From: Minisyncoccota bacterium
GTDB lineage: Bacteria; Patescibacteriota; Minisyncoccia; UBA6257; HR35
NCBI GenBank assembly: GCA_028276315.1
Contig: JAPYWP010000008.1
Location: forward strand, 1 to 14,293
Reading direction: 5' to 3'
Length of the DNA stretch: 14,293 nucleotides
Of the stretch, positions 1-4,257 are shown piece after piece. Positions within the stretch are counted from its first letter, which is position 1. Every line of letters starts with the position of its first letter. Under the pieces are notes generated by a model. That model was not told where the DNA came from. It saw nothing but the letters and a program-made list of their open reading frames with translations, and ran no database searches. The position numbers and the translations under genes are program-made.

Positions 1-867
1 ACTGGAGGAGGAATTGCTATATCCGATGATGGTGGTTTCTTTGATTGGAACGATGGATGGGTTACTTATGAGTCACTTTGTTGTGGTGGCCTTAAAGTTA
101 ATTCCACTTTAGCTGTAACTGGCAACGTCGGCATCGGGACGACGGCACCCGAATATCCATTAGATATTGTAGGTGATGTTAGATGGTCAGGAACTTTGCG
201 GGGTGGTTCTGTCCCTTGGGAAAGATTAACTTCTTTTCCTTCTAGTTGCTCTCCTGGGAAATTTGTTACTGCTGTTGGTAGTACTCTTACCTGTGCTTCA
301 CCTTCTTTTACAGAAACAGATCCACAAGTAGGTGCTGTAAATAATACTTATTTGTGTTATGGAGATGGTAATGCTGTACAGTGTGCTGATGCTGATTTAA
401 CTTATGATTCTACAAATAATATTCTTACAGTTAACAAAGTAAATGCAAATACTATTGACCCAATTTATAACATTAATGGGAAAAAGTATGCAACTTATGT
501 AGCAGGTATGACAGGAATTAAGGAAGAGACTACTGGAGTTTTGAGTTTGAGAAAGAATGGTAATAAATATTTTGCTGAAATTAACTTTAAGAAAGCAAAA
601 GAAGCTTCTGATATTTGGTTATTTAAGAATGTTACTGATTTTGGTGATAATTGGGAGAATTTAGTTGTTATTTTAAGTGCTGGTTTTGATGGTAAAGTTT
701 GGTATGAGAAAAAACCAAAAGAAGGTAAGATTGTAATTTACGGAGAAAAAGAAGGTGAAGTTTCTTATAGATTGACTGCTCCAAGATTTGATCATGAGAA
801 ATGGCCAAATATTTCAAAAGATGAAAATGCAAAAGGTATGGCGGTTATTTTGAAGAATGATTTTTAG
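1..867 (+). CDS. C-terminal part of a GNVGIGTT-type surface/fibre-like protein (5' end outside window)
   Basis: The frame is open from base 1 to a TAG at 865-867, so this is the last 288 codons of a longer gene; internal TTG or ATG codons are not the true start. The visible protein starts with a Gly-rich stretch. It then has the motif VTGNVGIGTTAPEYPLDIVG (residues 39-58), a repeat type I recognise from large surface or tail-fibre-like proteins common in Patescibacteria. A Cys-containing segment follows (LTCAS, YLCYGDGNAVQCADADLTY). The last ~130 residues form a compact, Lys-rich, beta-type domain that starts near NGKKYATYVAGMTGIKEETT and ends in KNDF. No membrane anchor is visible in this part. 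The likely location is extracellular, and a role in attachment or as a surface structure is inference. The segment coding for GNVGIGTTAP is much richer in GC than its surroundings. The gene is followed directly by a repeat array and not by an operon partner. Confidence 0.75.
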   Translation, partial: TGGGIAISDDGGFFDWNDGWVTYESLCCGGLKVNSTLAVTGNVGIGTTAPEYPLDIVGDVRWSGTLRGGSVPWERLTSFPSSCSPGKFVTAVGSTLTCASPSFTETDPQVGAVNNTYLCYGDGNAVQCADADLTYDSTNNILTVNKVNANTIDPIYNINGKKYATYVAGMTGIKEETTGVLSLRKNGNKYFAEINFKKAKEASDIWLFKNVTDFGDNWENLVVILSAGFDGKVWYEKKPKEGKIVIYGEKEGEVSYRLTAPRFDHEKWPNISKDENAKGMAVILKNDF

Positions 868-888
868 CAAAAGAATAAATTAAAAAAT

Positions 889-1053
889 TAACGAATTACG
901 AATTAACGCCACCGCGGATTAACGCGGATTCAACAAGGATGAACGCGGATAAATTAAATAATACGCTGATTAACGCTGATAAAATAACGCAGATTAACGC
1001 GGATAATATAAACGCGGATGAACGCGGATAATAAATTATACAACGTGGATTTT
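889..1053. repeat. Degenerate short tandem repeat array, unit ~10-11 bp (aacgcggatt-type)
   Basis: The 248 bases between the surface protein gene and the next gene contain no ORF but a run of related units. It starts with taacgaattacgaattaacg and passes into many copies of aacgcggat, with variants aacgctgat, aacgcagat and aacgtggat. Most copies are spaced about 10-11 bp apart, with a few AT-rich breaks. The 14-mer gatgaacgcggata occurs at 938-951 and 1017-1030, and its exact reverse complement occurs at 7009-7022. Units are too short and irregular for CRISPR. Function is unknown. Confidence 0.85.
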
Positions 1054-1103
1054 AGAACAGATTTATTCCAATCAGGATTATAGTCTATGTTCTTAAATTA
1101 TGT

Positions 1104-1109
1104 TATAAT
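1104..1109 (+). promoter_or_regulatory. Extended -10 promoter of the DUF5678/protease pair
   Basis: The sequence TGTTATAAT is a perfect -10 hexamer with the extended TGn element. Only 6 nt separate it from the ATG at 1116. Transcription would start at or within a base or two of the start codon, giving a leaderless mRNA. No convincing -35 box is visible, which is common for extended -10 promoters. Confidence 0.7.
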
Positions 1110-1115
1110 AAAATA

Positions 1116-1334
1116 ATGGTCAATATTACTAATTCCAAAAAAAATAAAAAAATAAAATTGGATTATTATGCAGGAGAATGGGTGGCTTTTGTTGGCGAGA
1201 AAATAATTGCTCATAATAGAAATCTAAAAGATTTAATGAAAGAAGTTGATGCTAAAGGATTAAGAAAAAAAGCTTCAATTTTTTTGGTTCCAAGAAAAGA
1301 TGAGGGTCCCTATATTATATTTATTGTTTTATGA
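1116..1334 (+). CDS. DUF5678-like small protein
   Basis: This 72-residue soluble protein has the core YAGEWVAFVGEKIIAHNRNL (residues 18-37), followed by LKDLMKEVDAKG and FLVPRKDEGPYI. The pattern (Y-x-G-x-WVA, a short turn, a helix, then a late beta strand with VP) matches my memory of DUF5678, a domain of unknown function. The ATG at 1116 is fixed by the extended -10 promoter 6 nt upstream, and there is no Shine-Dalgarno sequence. Its last codons overlap the next gene by 4 bp (ATGA at 1331-1334), so the two are translationally coupled with a retropepsin-like protease. The size, gene order and promoter match the toxin-antitoxin pairs downstream. I infer that it may be a partner, inhibitor or substrate adaptor of the protease. 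No direct function is known to me. Confidence 0.75.
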   Translation: MVNITNSKKNKKIKLDYYAGEWVAFVGEKIIAHNRNLKDLMKEVDAKGLRKKASIFLVPRKDEGPYIIFIVL

Positions 1335-1720
1335 AAAAAGAATTTCATTATTTAGAAAAAGATGGTCAATATTTTCCACTTATTGAGGTTTCACTAAAGA
1401 AAGGTAAAAAACTAATAAGAATAAAAGCTTTAGTTGATTCAGGCACTTCTTTTTCTGTTTTTCGTTATGAAATCGCACAGGAATTAGGTATTGATTTAGA
1501 AAAGGGAAAGAAAATTTATTTAGTGGGTATTGGAGGAAGAATTCTCGGATATTTACATAAAGTTTCTGCGTCTTTAGGAAATAAGAGATTTATTTGTAAA
1601 ATAATTTTTTCTCCTGAGCTTAATATCTCTTTTAATTTACTGGGCAGAGATAATTTCTTTTTACCTTTTATTATTAGTTTTTTTGAGAAAAAAAGAAAAA
1701 TTATATTTAAAACAATTTAA
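1331..1720 (+). CDS. Retropepsin-like (clan AA) aspartic protease, single domain
   Basis: This 129-residue protein has the hallmarks of a single-lobe, retroviral-type aspartic protease. The catalytic motif is LVDSGTS with Asp36-Ser37-Gly38. It is followed by YEIAQELGI, the flap-like region LVGIGGRILGY (residues 64-74), and the late motif NLLGRDNFF (residues 102-110), which matches the family's LLG-R-D signature. Such proteases work as homodimers, each subunit giving one Asp. No signal peptide is present, so a cytoplasmic enzyme is likely, although the C-terminal part (FFLPFIISFFEKK) is hydrophobic. It overlaps the preceding DUF5678-like gene by 4 bp and has no promoter or ribosome binding site of its own, so its synthesis depends on the first gene. 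The substrate is unknown. A peptidase acting on its partner or on a host protein is inference. Confidence 0.8.
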   Translation: MKKEFHYLEKDGQYFPLIEVSLKKGKKLIRIKALVDSGTSFSVFRYEIAQELGIDLEKGKKIYLVGIGGRILGYLHKVSASLGNKRFICKIIFSPELNISFNLLGRDNFFLPFIISFFEKKRKIIFKTI

Positions 1721-1776
1721 TTGGAAAATAAAAGGAAAAATAAAAAATTTACAACTCATTAACTCGCTAAACTCGT

Positions 1777-1823
1777 TAACTAAATAATTTTTAATTGTTT
1801 ATAATGTGATTTTGTGATATAAT
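1777..1823 (+). promoter_or_regulatory. Shared upstream 11-mer plus promoter of the RelE-type module
   Basis: The 11-mer TAACTAAATAA (1777-1787) is followed by a plausible -35 TTGTTT (1795-1800), a 17-bp spacer and a TGA-TATAAT extended -10 (TATAAT 1818-1823). The ATG follows after 6 nt. Just upstream, at 1752-1780, are related aactcgctaa / actcgttaac units. The stretch from TTTTGTGATATAAT to the ATG is repeated, inverted, in front of the vapB gene at 6858. Confidence 0.65.
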
Positions 1824-1829
1824 TATTTT

Positions 1830-2063
1830 ATGGCTAAAAGAATTAAAAATTCAATAATTATATCTAAGGAAGAAATTCAAAAGAAAGGAGGTATAGTTAT
1901 TCTGTCTTTGCGTGAATATAGAAAATTATGCGAAAGAGCGGTGCCAACTTATTATTTAAAAGGAAAAGAAGCAGAAGAATTAGATAAGTTAGTAGAAGAA
2001 GGGTTGAGGGAATATCGAAAAGGAAGATGCAAAACCATAAAGTCATTAGCTGATTTAGATTAA
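1830..2063 (+). CDS. Phd-like antitoxin of a RelE-family toxin
   Basis: This 77-residue protein has an N-terminal part with VILSLREYRKLCERAVP, resembling the end of Phd/YefM-type antitoxin DNA-binding domains (VILPLKEYEEL). A charged helical tail follows (KGKEAEELDKLVEEGLREYR) and it ends in KTIKSLADLD. The tail has the look of the toxin-wrapping segment of antitoxins common in Patescibacteria. The ATG at 1830 is set by the -10 box 6 nt upstream. The stop (2061-2063) is followed after 3 nt by the ATG of a RelE-type toxin gene, which is broken. Expected role: neutralise the toxin by direct binding and repress the module's own promoter. With its toxin inactivated it may be a free antitoxin that protects against related toxins, but this is inference. 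Family placement is by pattern recall only. Confidence 0.72.
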   Translation: MAKRIKNSIIISKEEIQKKGGIVILSLREYRKLCERAVPTYYLKGKEAEELDKLVEEGLREYRKGRCKTIKSLADLD

Positions 2064-2066
2064 TCT

Positions 2067-2333
2067 ATGACTATTAAAGAAATTAAAGTTTCTCCTTTAT
2101 TTGAGAAACATTATAAGAAGCTTCCAAAGAAAATTAAAGAGAAAGCAAAATAAAAAGAAAAAATTTTTCGAGAAGACCCCTTTCATCCTCTTTTAAAAAC
2201 TCATAAATTACATGGTAAGGATAAAGATTGTTGGGCATTTTGGATTGATTATAAATTTAGAATAAAATTTATTTTTCTTTCAGAAAATGAAGTTTTGTTT
2301 TTAGATATTGGGCCACATAATATTTATAAATAA
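2067..2333 (+). pseudogene. RelE/YoeB-type mRNA interferase toxin with in-frame TAA at codon 29
   Basis: Read from the ATG at 2067, the frame gives MTIKEIKVSPLFEKHYKKLP up to KEKAK, then TAA at 2151-2153. The same frame then continues for 59 more codons: KEKIFREDPFHPLLKTHKLHG, CWAFWIDYKFRIKFIFL, and an end at FLDIGPHNIYK before a TAA at 2331-2333. The two halves together match a complete ~88-residue RelE/ParE-superfamily toxin: N-terminal helices, the FHPLLKTHKL link, the core beta strands with W-F-x-I-D-Y-x-x-R, and the terminal DIG-H-x-Y. The stop sits in the A-rich linker between helix 2 and the PFHP motif, where AAA to TAA is a single change. It lies 3 nt after the intact antitoxin gene. 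It is most likely inactive, unless translation restarts downstream, for which I see no ATG. A sequencing error remains possible. Confidence 0.8.
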
Positions 2334-2337
2334 TTAA

Positions 2338-2420
2338 ATTAACGAATTACGAATTAACGAATTTTCAACTCGCTAACTAAATAAATTTTAATTGTTAATA
2401 TTTTAATTTTGTAATATAAT
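2338..2420 (+). promoter_or_regulatory. AT-rich repeat, shared 11-mer and promoter of the third module
   Basis: Units taacgaattacgaattaacgaa (2339-2361) lead into aactcgctaac and the shared TAACTAAATAA (2374-2384). A -35-like TTGTTA (2392-2397), a 17-bp spacer and TATAAT (2415-2420) follow. The ATG at 2427 comes 6 nt after the -10 box. The 11-mer lies 53 nt before the ATG, exactly as in the module at 1830. Confidence 0.65.
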
Positions 2421-2426
2421 TATTTT

Positions 2427-2615
2427 ATGAGTAATAAAATTCTTACAAAAAAAGAAGAATCAATAGTAAAAATTTTGAGAGAATTGAGAGAGATTAATAA
2501 AAATCTTCGAAAACTTTTATTAATAATTCCTGAAGAGAGTTTAAATGAATATGAAGATGCTTCTCAGATTAAAAAAGCTCTCCGGAGAGCGGTGAAATTA
2601 TATCCACCAAAATGA
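2427..2615 (+). CDS. Small antitoxin-like protein
   Basis: This 62-residue protein is mostly charged and helical: KKEESIVKILRELREINKNL followed by RKLLLIIPEESLNEYEDASQ and a basic end, KALRRAVKLYPPK. It has no transmembrane segment or metal site. I recognise the IPEE-L-x-x-Y...KKA...A-x-x-x-YPP pattern as typical of small antitoxins placed before RelE-type toxins in Patescibacteria. This is recall, not a database result. The ATG is fixed by the -10 box 6 nt upstream. The stop TGA overlaps the ATG of a truncated toxin gene (ATGA, 2612-2615), so the two are translationally coupled. The frame is intact although the toxin is not. Confidence 0.7.
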   Translation: MSNKILTKKEESIVKILRELREINKNLRKLLLIIPEESLNEYEDASQIKKALRRAVKLYPPK

Positions 2616-2761
2616 ATATCATCGAGACCGAAGATTTTAAAAAAGATTTTAAGGATTTACCTATCAGTATAAAAAAACTTTTTCAAAAACAGAAAGCAAT
2701 TTTTAAACAAAATTGGCTTGATCCAAGATTACATACTAAAAGAAAAGGTGTTTATGGATAA
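2612..2761 (+). pseudogene. 3'-truncated RelE-family toxin (49 residues left)
   Basis: The ATG overlaps the antitoxin stop by 4 bp and there is no ribosome binding site. The 49-codon frame reads MNIIETEDFKKDFKDLP, KKLFQKQKAIFKQNW, LDPRLHTKR and KGVYG before TAA. This covers the two N-terminal helices and the DPRLHTKR link of a RelE/YoeB-type toxin. It stops where the family normally continues into the beta strands carrying the catalytic and RNA-contacting residues (as in W/Y-SFRI-x-x-x-YR). About half the toxin is missing. The break is immediately followed by a taacgaattaacgaa repeat (2763-2780), so loss of the 3' half by recombination at such a repeat is a fair guess. It should have no RNase activity, but could still bind the antitoxin. 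Confidence 0.75.
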
Positions 2762-2762
2762 A

Positions 2763-2783
2763 ATTAGCGAATTAACGAATTAA
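2763..2783. repeat. Copy of the taacgaatta intergenic repeat
   Basis: The sequence ttagcgaattaacgaattaa belongs to the same family as 889-905 and 2339-2361. It lies directly after the truncated toxin and before the hicB promoter. Confidence 0.6.
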
Positions 2784-2833
2784 AAAATTGTAATTCAGTA
2801 GTAAGACAATTGTAATTAGTTGTAATTTTGTGG

Positions 2834-2839
2834 TATAAT
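2834..2839 (+). promoter_or_regulatory. Extended -10 promoter of hicBA
   Basis: TGG-TATAAT is an extended -10 element with 7 nt between it and the hicB ATG at 2847. A weak -35 candidate, TTGTAA (2810-2815), lies 18 bp upstream. A leaderless or nearly leaderless transcript is expected. The TAACTAAATAA element is absent here. Confidence 0.65.
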
Positions 2840-2846
2840 AAAAATT

Positions 2847-3107
2847 ATGAAAAAGGAAAAAAGAAGAAAAATATTATCAAAATTTAAGGGTCTGACATTG
2901 CCTCTTTTTGTTGAGAAAGATAGAGATGGTTTTTATGTTGTTGAATGTCCTGTTTTAGAAGGTTGTTATACTCAAGGGAAAACAATTGATGAAGCCCTGA
3001 AAAATATTAGAGAAGTAATTGAAATTATTTTAGAAGAAAAAGAAGCGCAGGAATTTTTAAAGTCCTATCATCCTTCAGAAATAAGCTTACACACAATTAC
3101 TATTTGA
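2847..3107 (+). CDS. hicB: HicB-type antitoxin
   Basis: This 86-residue protein has the HicB partial RNase H-like fold. LPLFVEKDRDGFYVVECPVL (residues 18-37) is followed by EGCYTQGKTIDEALKNIRE and VIEIILEEKE. The G-F-x-V-x-x-P-x-L-x-G-C-x-T-Q-G-x-T-x-x-E-A signature is clear. HicB binds HicA to block its RNA cleavage and normally represses its own promoter. No C-terminal DNA-binding domain (helix-turn-helix or ribbon-helix-helix) is visible, so autoregulation may be weak or act through the N-terminal part. The gene order hicB-hicA is the reverse of the classical E. coli order but is common. The toxin gene follows after 4 nt. Both genes look intact. Confidence 0.88.
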   Translation: MKKEKRRKILSKFKGLTLPLFVEKDRDGFYVVECPVLEGCYTQGKTIDEALKNIREVIEIILEEKEAQEFLKSYHPSEISLHTITI

Positions 3108-3111
3108 TTTT

Positions 3112-3330
3112 ATGAAACTACCACTTCTCTCTGGAAAAGAAATTTGTAAAGCCCTAGAAAAGCTTGGGTATATAAAGGTAAGACAAAGAGGCAGTCATAT
3201 TCGCTTGAAATGTCCTGGAAGAAAATCTGTTACTGTGCCTAATTATAAAGAAATTAGTCGAGGTCTTTTAAGAAAGATTTTAAGAGATGCCGAGATTTCT
3301 ATAGAAGAATTTTTAAATTTATTAGAATAA
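3112..3330 (+). CDS. hicA: HicA-type mRNA interferase toxin
   Basis: This 72-residue protein has the double-stranded-RNA-binding-like HicA fold. It starts with LPLLSGKEICKALEKLGY, and then comes RQRGSHIRL with the catalytic His29 in the G-S-H motif. It ends with TVPNYKEISRGLLRKILRDA and EISIEEFLNLL, which matches the family's VP-x-x-x-x-I-x-x-G-x-L-x-x-I-L-x-x-A. It cleaves mRNA when free and is held by HicB. The length is usual for the family and all key parts are present, so it is probably an active toxin. It follows hicB by 4 nt, has no Shine-Dalgarno sequence, and must be read from the hicB transcript. Confidence 0.9.
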   Translation: MKLPLLSGKEICKALEKLGYIKVRQRGSHIRLKCPGRKSVTVPNYKEISRGLLRKILRDAEISIEEFLNLLE

Positions 3331-3357
3331 TAAAAGTTAAATAATTTTTCAACTAGT

Positions 3358-3413
3358 TAACTAAATAATTTTTTATTTTTTTTAATTCTAATTCTGTCCG
3401 CGTTTTATATGAT
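3358..3413 (+). promoter_or_regulatory. Shared 11-mer and degenerate promoter of the broken VapB-like gene
   Basis: TAACTAAATAA (3358-3368) is preceded by aactagt. Further on, TATGAT (3408-3413) is a weaker -10 box with 5 nt to the ATG at 3419. The 11-mer lies 61 nt before the ATG, against 53 nt in two other modules. The extra bases may come from the tctgtccgcg segment (3393-3402), which looks like a fragment of the CGCGGA-type repeats. Confidence 0.5.
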
Positions 3414-3418
3414 ATTTT

Positions 3419-3591
3419 ATGGCTAAAAATAAACAAGCAACAATTATAGATGTAAAAGAAATATTAAAATCTCGAAAAACTTTACCAAAAAGCTGGATTA
3501 AAGCTGCTGGTCTTTTGAAGCATAAAAAAAGGATTTAGAGAGACATTTAAAAAAAATTCGATCTGAATGGGATAGAAATAAATATTCGTGA
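3419..3591 (+). pseudogene. VapB-like antitoxin, frameshifted at an A7 run
   Basis: From the ATG at 3419 the frame gives MAKNKQATIIDVKEILKSRK, then TLPKSWIKAAGLLKHKKRI and a TAG at 3536-3538. At the run of seven A (3524-3530) a shift restores a good ending in another frame: KKKDLERHLKKIRSEWDRNK, closing at TGA 3589-3591. The joined ~57-residue product has the style of small antitoxins of PIN-domain toxins (L-P-x-S-W-x-K-A-A-G-x-L, then K-x-x-x-x-x-W). The intact VapB-like protein at 6631-6858 also ends in K-L-R-K-R-W-E-K-R. One added A (A8) would restore the frame. So this is either a recent mutation, a homopolymer sequencing error, or a gene rescued by polymerase slippage on the A run. A VapC tail remnant follows directly. 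Confidence 0.7.
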
Positions 3592-3631
3592 TTTTAAAAG
3601 AATACCATATCTTAAAATAATTAAAGTTTAA
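3581..3631 (+). pseudogene. C-terminal remnant of a VapC (PIN domain) toxin
   Basis: The frame from 3581 reads NIRDFKRIPYLKIIKV and then TAA (3629-3631). This resembles the last strand and tail of PIN-domain toxins (T-x-N-x-x-D-F-x-x-I-P-x-L-x-I). No other part of a PIN domain (the N-terminal D-T-N-x-x-x, the middle Glu or the A-D-x-x-I-A motif) lies nearby. It overlaps the end of the frameshifted antitoxin by ~11 bp. A deletion of about 100 codons joining the antitoxin end to the toxin end would explain it. The match is short, so confidence is moderate. Confidence 0.5.
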
Positions 3632-3668
3632 CATTTTGATTGCTATATAAAATATAAAAATTAACAAA

Positions 3669-3747
3669 CTTTAAACTCTTTAACTCGCCAAACTTGCTAA
3701 CTAAATAATTTTTTAATTTTTAATATTCTTTAAGCTTATGGTATAAT
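3669..3747 (+). promoter_or_regulatory. Repeat units, shared 11-mer and promoter of the last + strand TA module
   Basis: Units ttaaactctttaactcgcc and aacttgctaac (3671-3701) run into TAACTAAATAA (3698-3708), 56 nt before the ATG. TGG-TATAAT (TATAAT 3742-3747) is an extended -10 box, 6 nt before the ATG at 3754. No clear -35 box is visible. Confidence 0.65.
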
Positions 3748-3753
3748 TAAATT

Positions 3754-4005
3754 ATGGCAAACATAATTATTTCTAAAAAACAATATCAAGAATTGCTTGA
3801 TAAGGCTTTACGTTATGAGTATTTACGAAGTATAATGGAGGAAAATATTTTTAGCCCACCCCCAACAAAAAACATTGAAAAGATAATCAAAGCTTTTGAA
3901 AGAACAGGAATTTATAGTAAAGAATTTATTAAAAGTTTAAAGAGAGGGCTTAAGCGTTCTTCTTATTTTAAAAATGAAAATTCTTCCTCTTCATCCAGAA
4001 ATTAA
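3754..4005 (+). CDS. Small antitoxin of a RelE-type toxin
   Basis: This 83-residue protein starts with MANIIISKKQYQELLDKALR, then YEYLRSIMEEN, a Pro-rich link (FSPPPTKN) and a helical part, IEKIIKAFERTGIYSKEFIK. The layout (an ISKKQYQELL head, a Y-E-Y-L-R helix, then a toxin-binding tail) is that of antitoxins often found before RelE toxins. This is recall. The tail KNENSSSSSRN lies in a 32-bp overlap with the toxin gene and is low-complexity, so the C-terminus may have been extended by loss of an earlier stop. The start is fixed by the -10 box 6 nt upstream. Confidence 0.72.
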   Translation: MANIIISKKQYQELLDKALRYEYLRSIMEENIFSPPPTKNIEKIIKAFERTGIYSKEFIKSLKRGLKRSSYFKNENSSSSSRN

Positions 4006-4222
4006 AGAATATCTTAAAAAGAGAAATTTGGAGAAAAAATTTGAAAAACAAAAAAGGCTTTTTGAGAAAAATCCCTTTCATCCCATTTTGAAAACAGAAC
4101 TTTTAGAACCAAAGAAAATGAGAATTTGGAGTTTTAGAATTGATCGTAAATATAGAGCAATTTTTATTTTTAGAGAAAAAGGCGTGGTTGAAATTATTGA
4201 TGTTAATGACCATTATCAATAA
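3974..4222 (+). CDS. RelE/ParE-superfamily toxin, apparently intact
   Basis: This 82-residue protein has two N-terminal helices (LHPEIKEYLKKRNLEKKFEK, QKRLFEKN) and the PFHPILKTELLEPKK link. The core strands read RIWSFRIDRKYRAIFIFREK (residues 50-69) and it ends in VVEIIDVNDHYQ. The basic residues Arg55, Arg58 and Arg61 and the terminal His80-Tyr81 sit where RelE/YoeB-type mRNA interferases keep RNA-contacting and catalytic residues. The length is normal for the family. It should cut mRNA on the ribosome, although ParE-like gyrase poisoning cannot be excluded from sequence alone. It overlaps the antitoxin gene by 32 bp, so it is translated by coupling; no Shine-Dalgarno sequence precedes it. 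It is the only undamaged RelE-type toxin of the three in this island. Confidence 0.82.
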   Translation: MKILPLHPEIKEYLKKRNLEKKFEKQKRLFEKNPFHPILKTELLEPKKMRIWSFRIDRKYRAIFIFREKGVVEIIDVNDHYQ

Positions 4223-4257
4223 TTTTTGGAATGGCTAAAGAGTCCGTGTTAATTTTT

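Noticed and set aside
196..867. Surface-protein gene starting at a TTG (196)
   Set aside because: The frame is open upstream to base 1 and codes for the conserved GNVGIGTTAP motif before this point, so the TTG is internal.
868..1115. tRNA or small structured RNA gene in the first long intergenic region
   Set aside because: No cloverleaf, T-loop motif or conserved stem is found; the sequence is explained by short repeats and a promoter.
2151..2153. Recoding of TAA as an amino acid in the RelE gene
   Set aside because: TAA ends several genes in this window (for example prfB, scpB) and RF2, which reads UAA, is present.
3482..3667. 61-residue minus-strand ORF
   Set aside because: It lies antisense to the broken VapB-like gene and VapC remnant, is Phe/Ile-rich as expected for reversed A/T-rich sequence, and has no homology pattern or promoter.
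4223..4257. Intrinsic terminator between the convergent relE-type and prfB genes
   Set aside because: A T-run is present but no stable hairpin precedes it on either strand.
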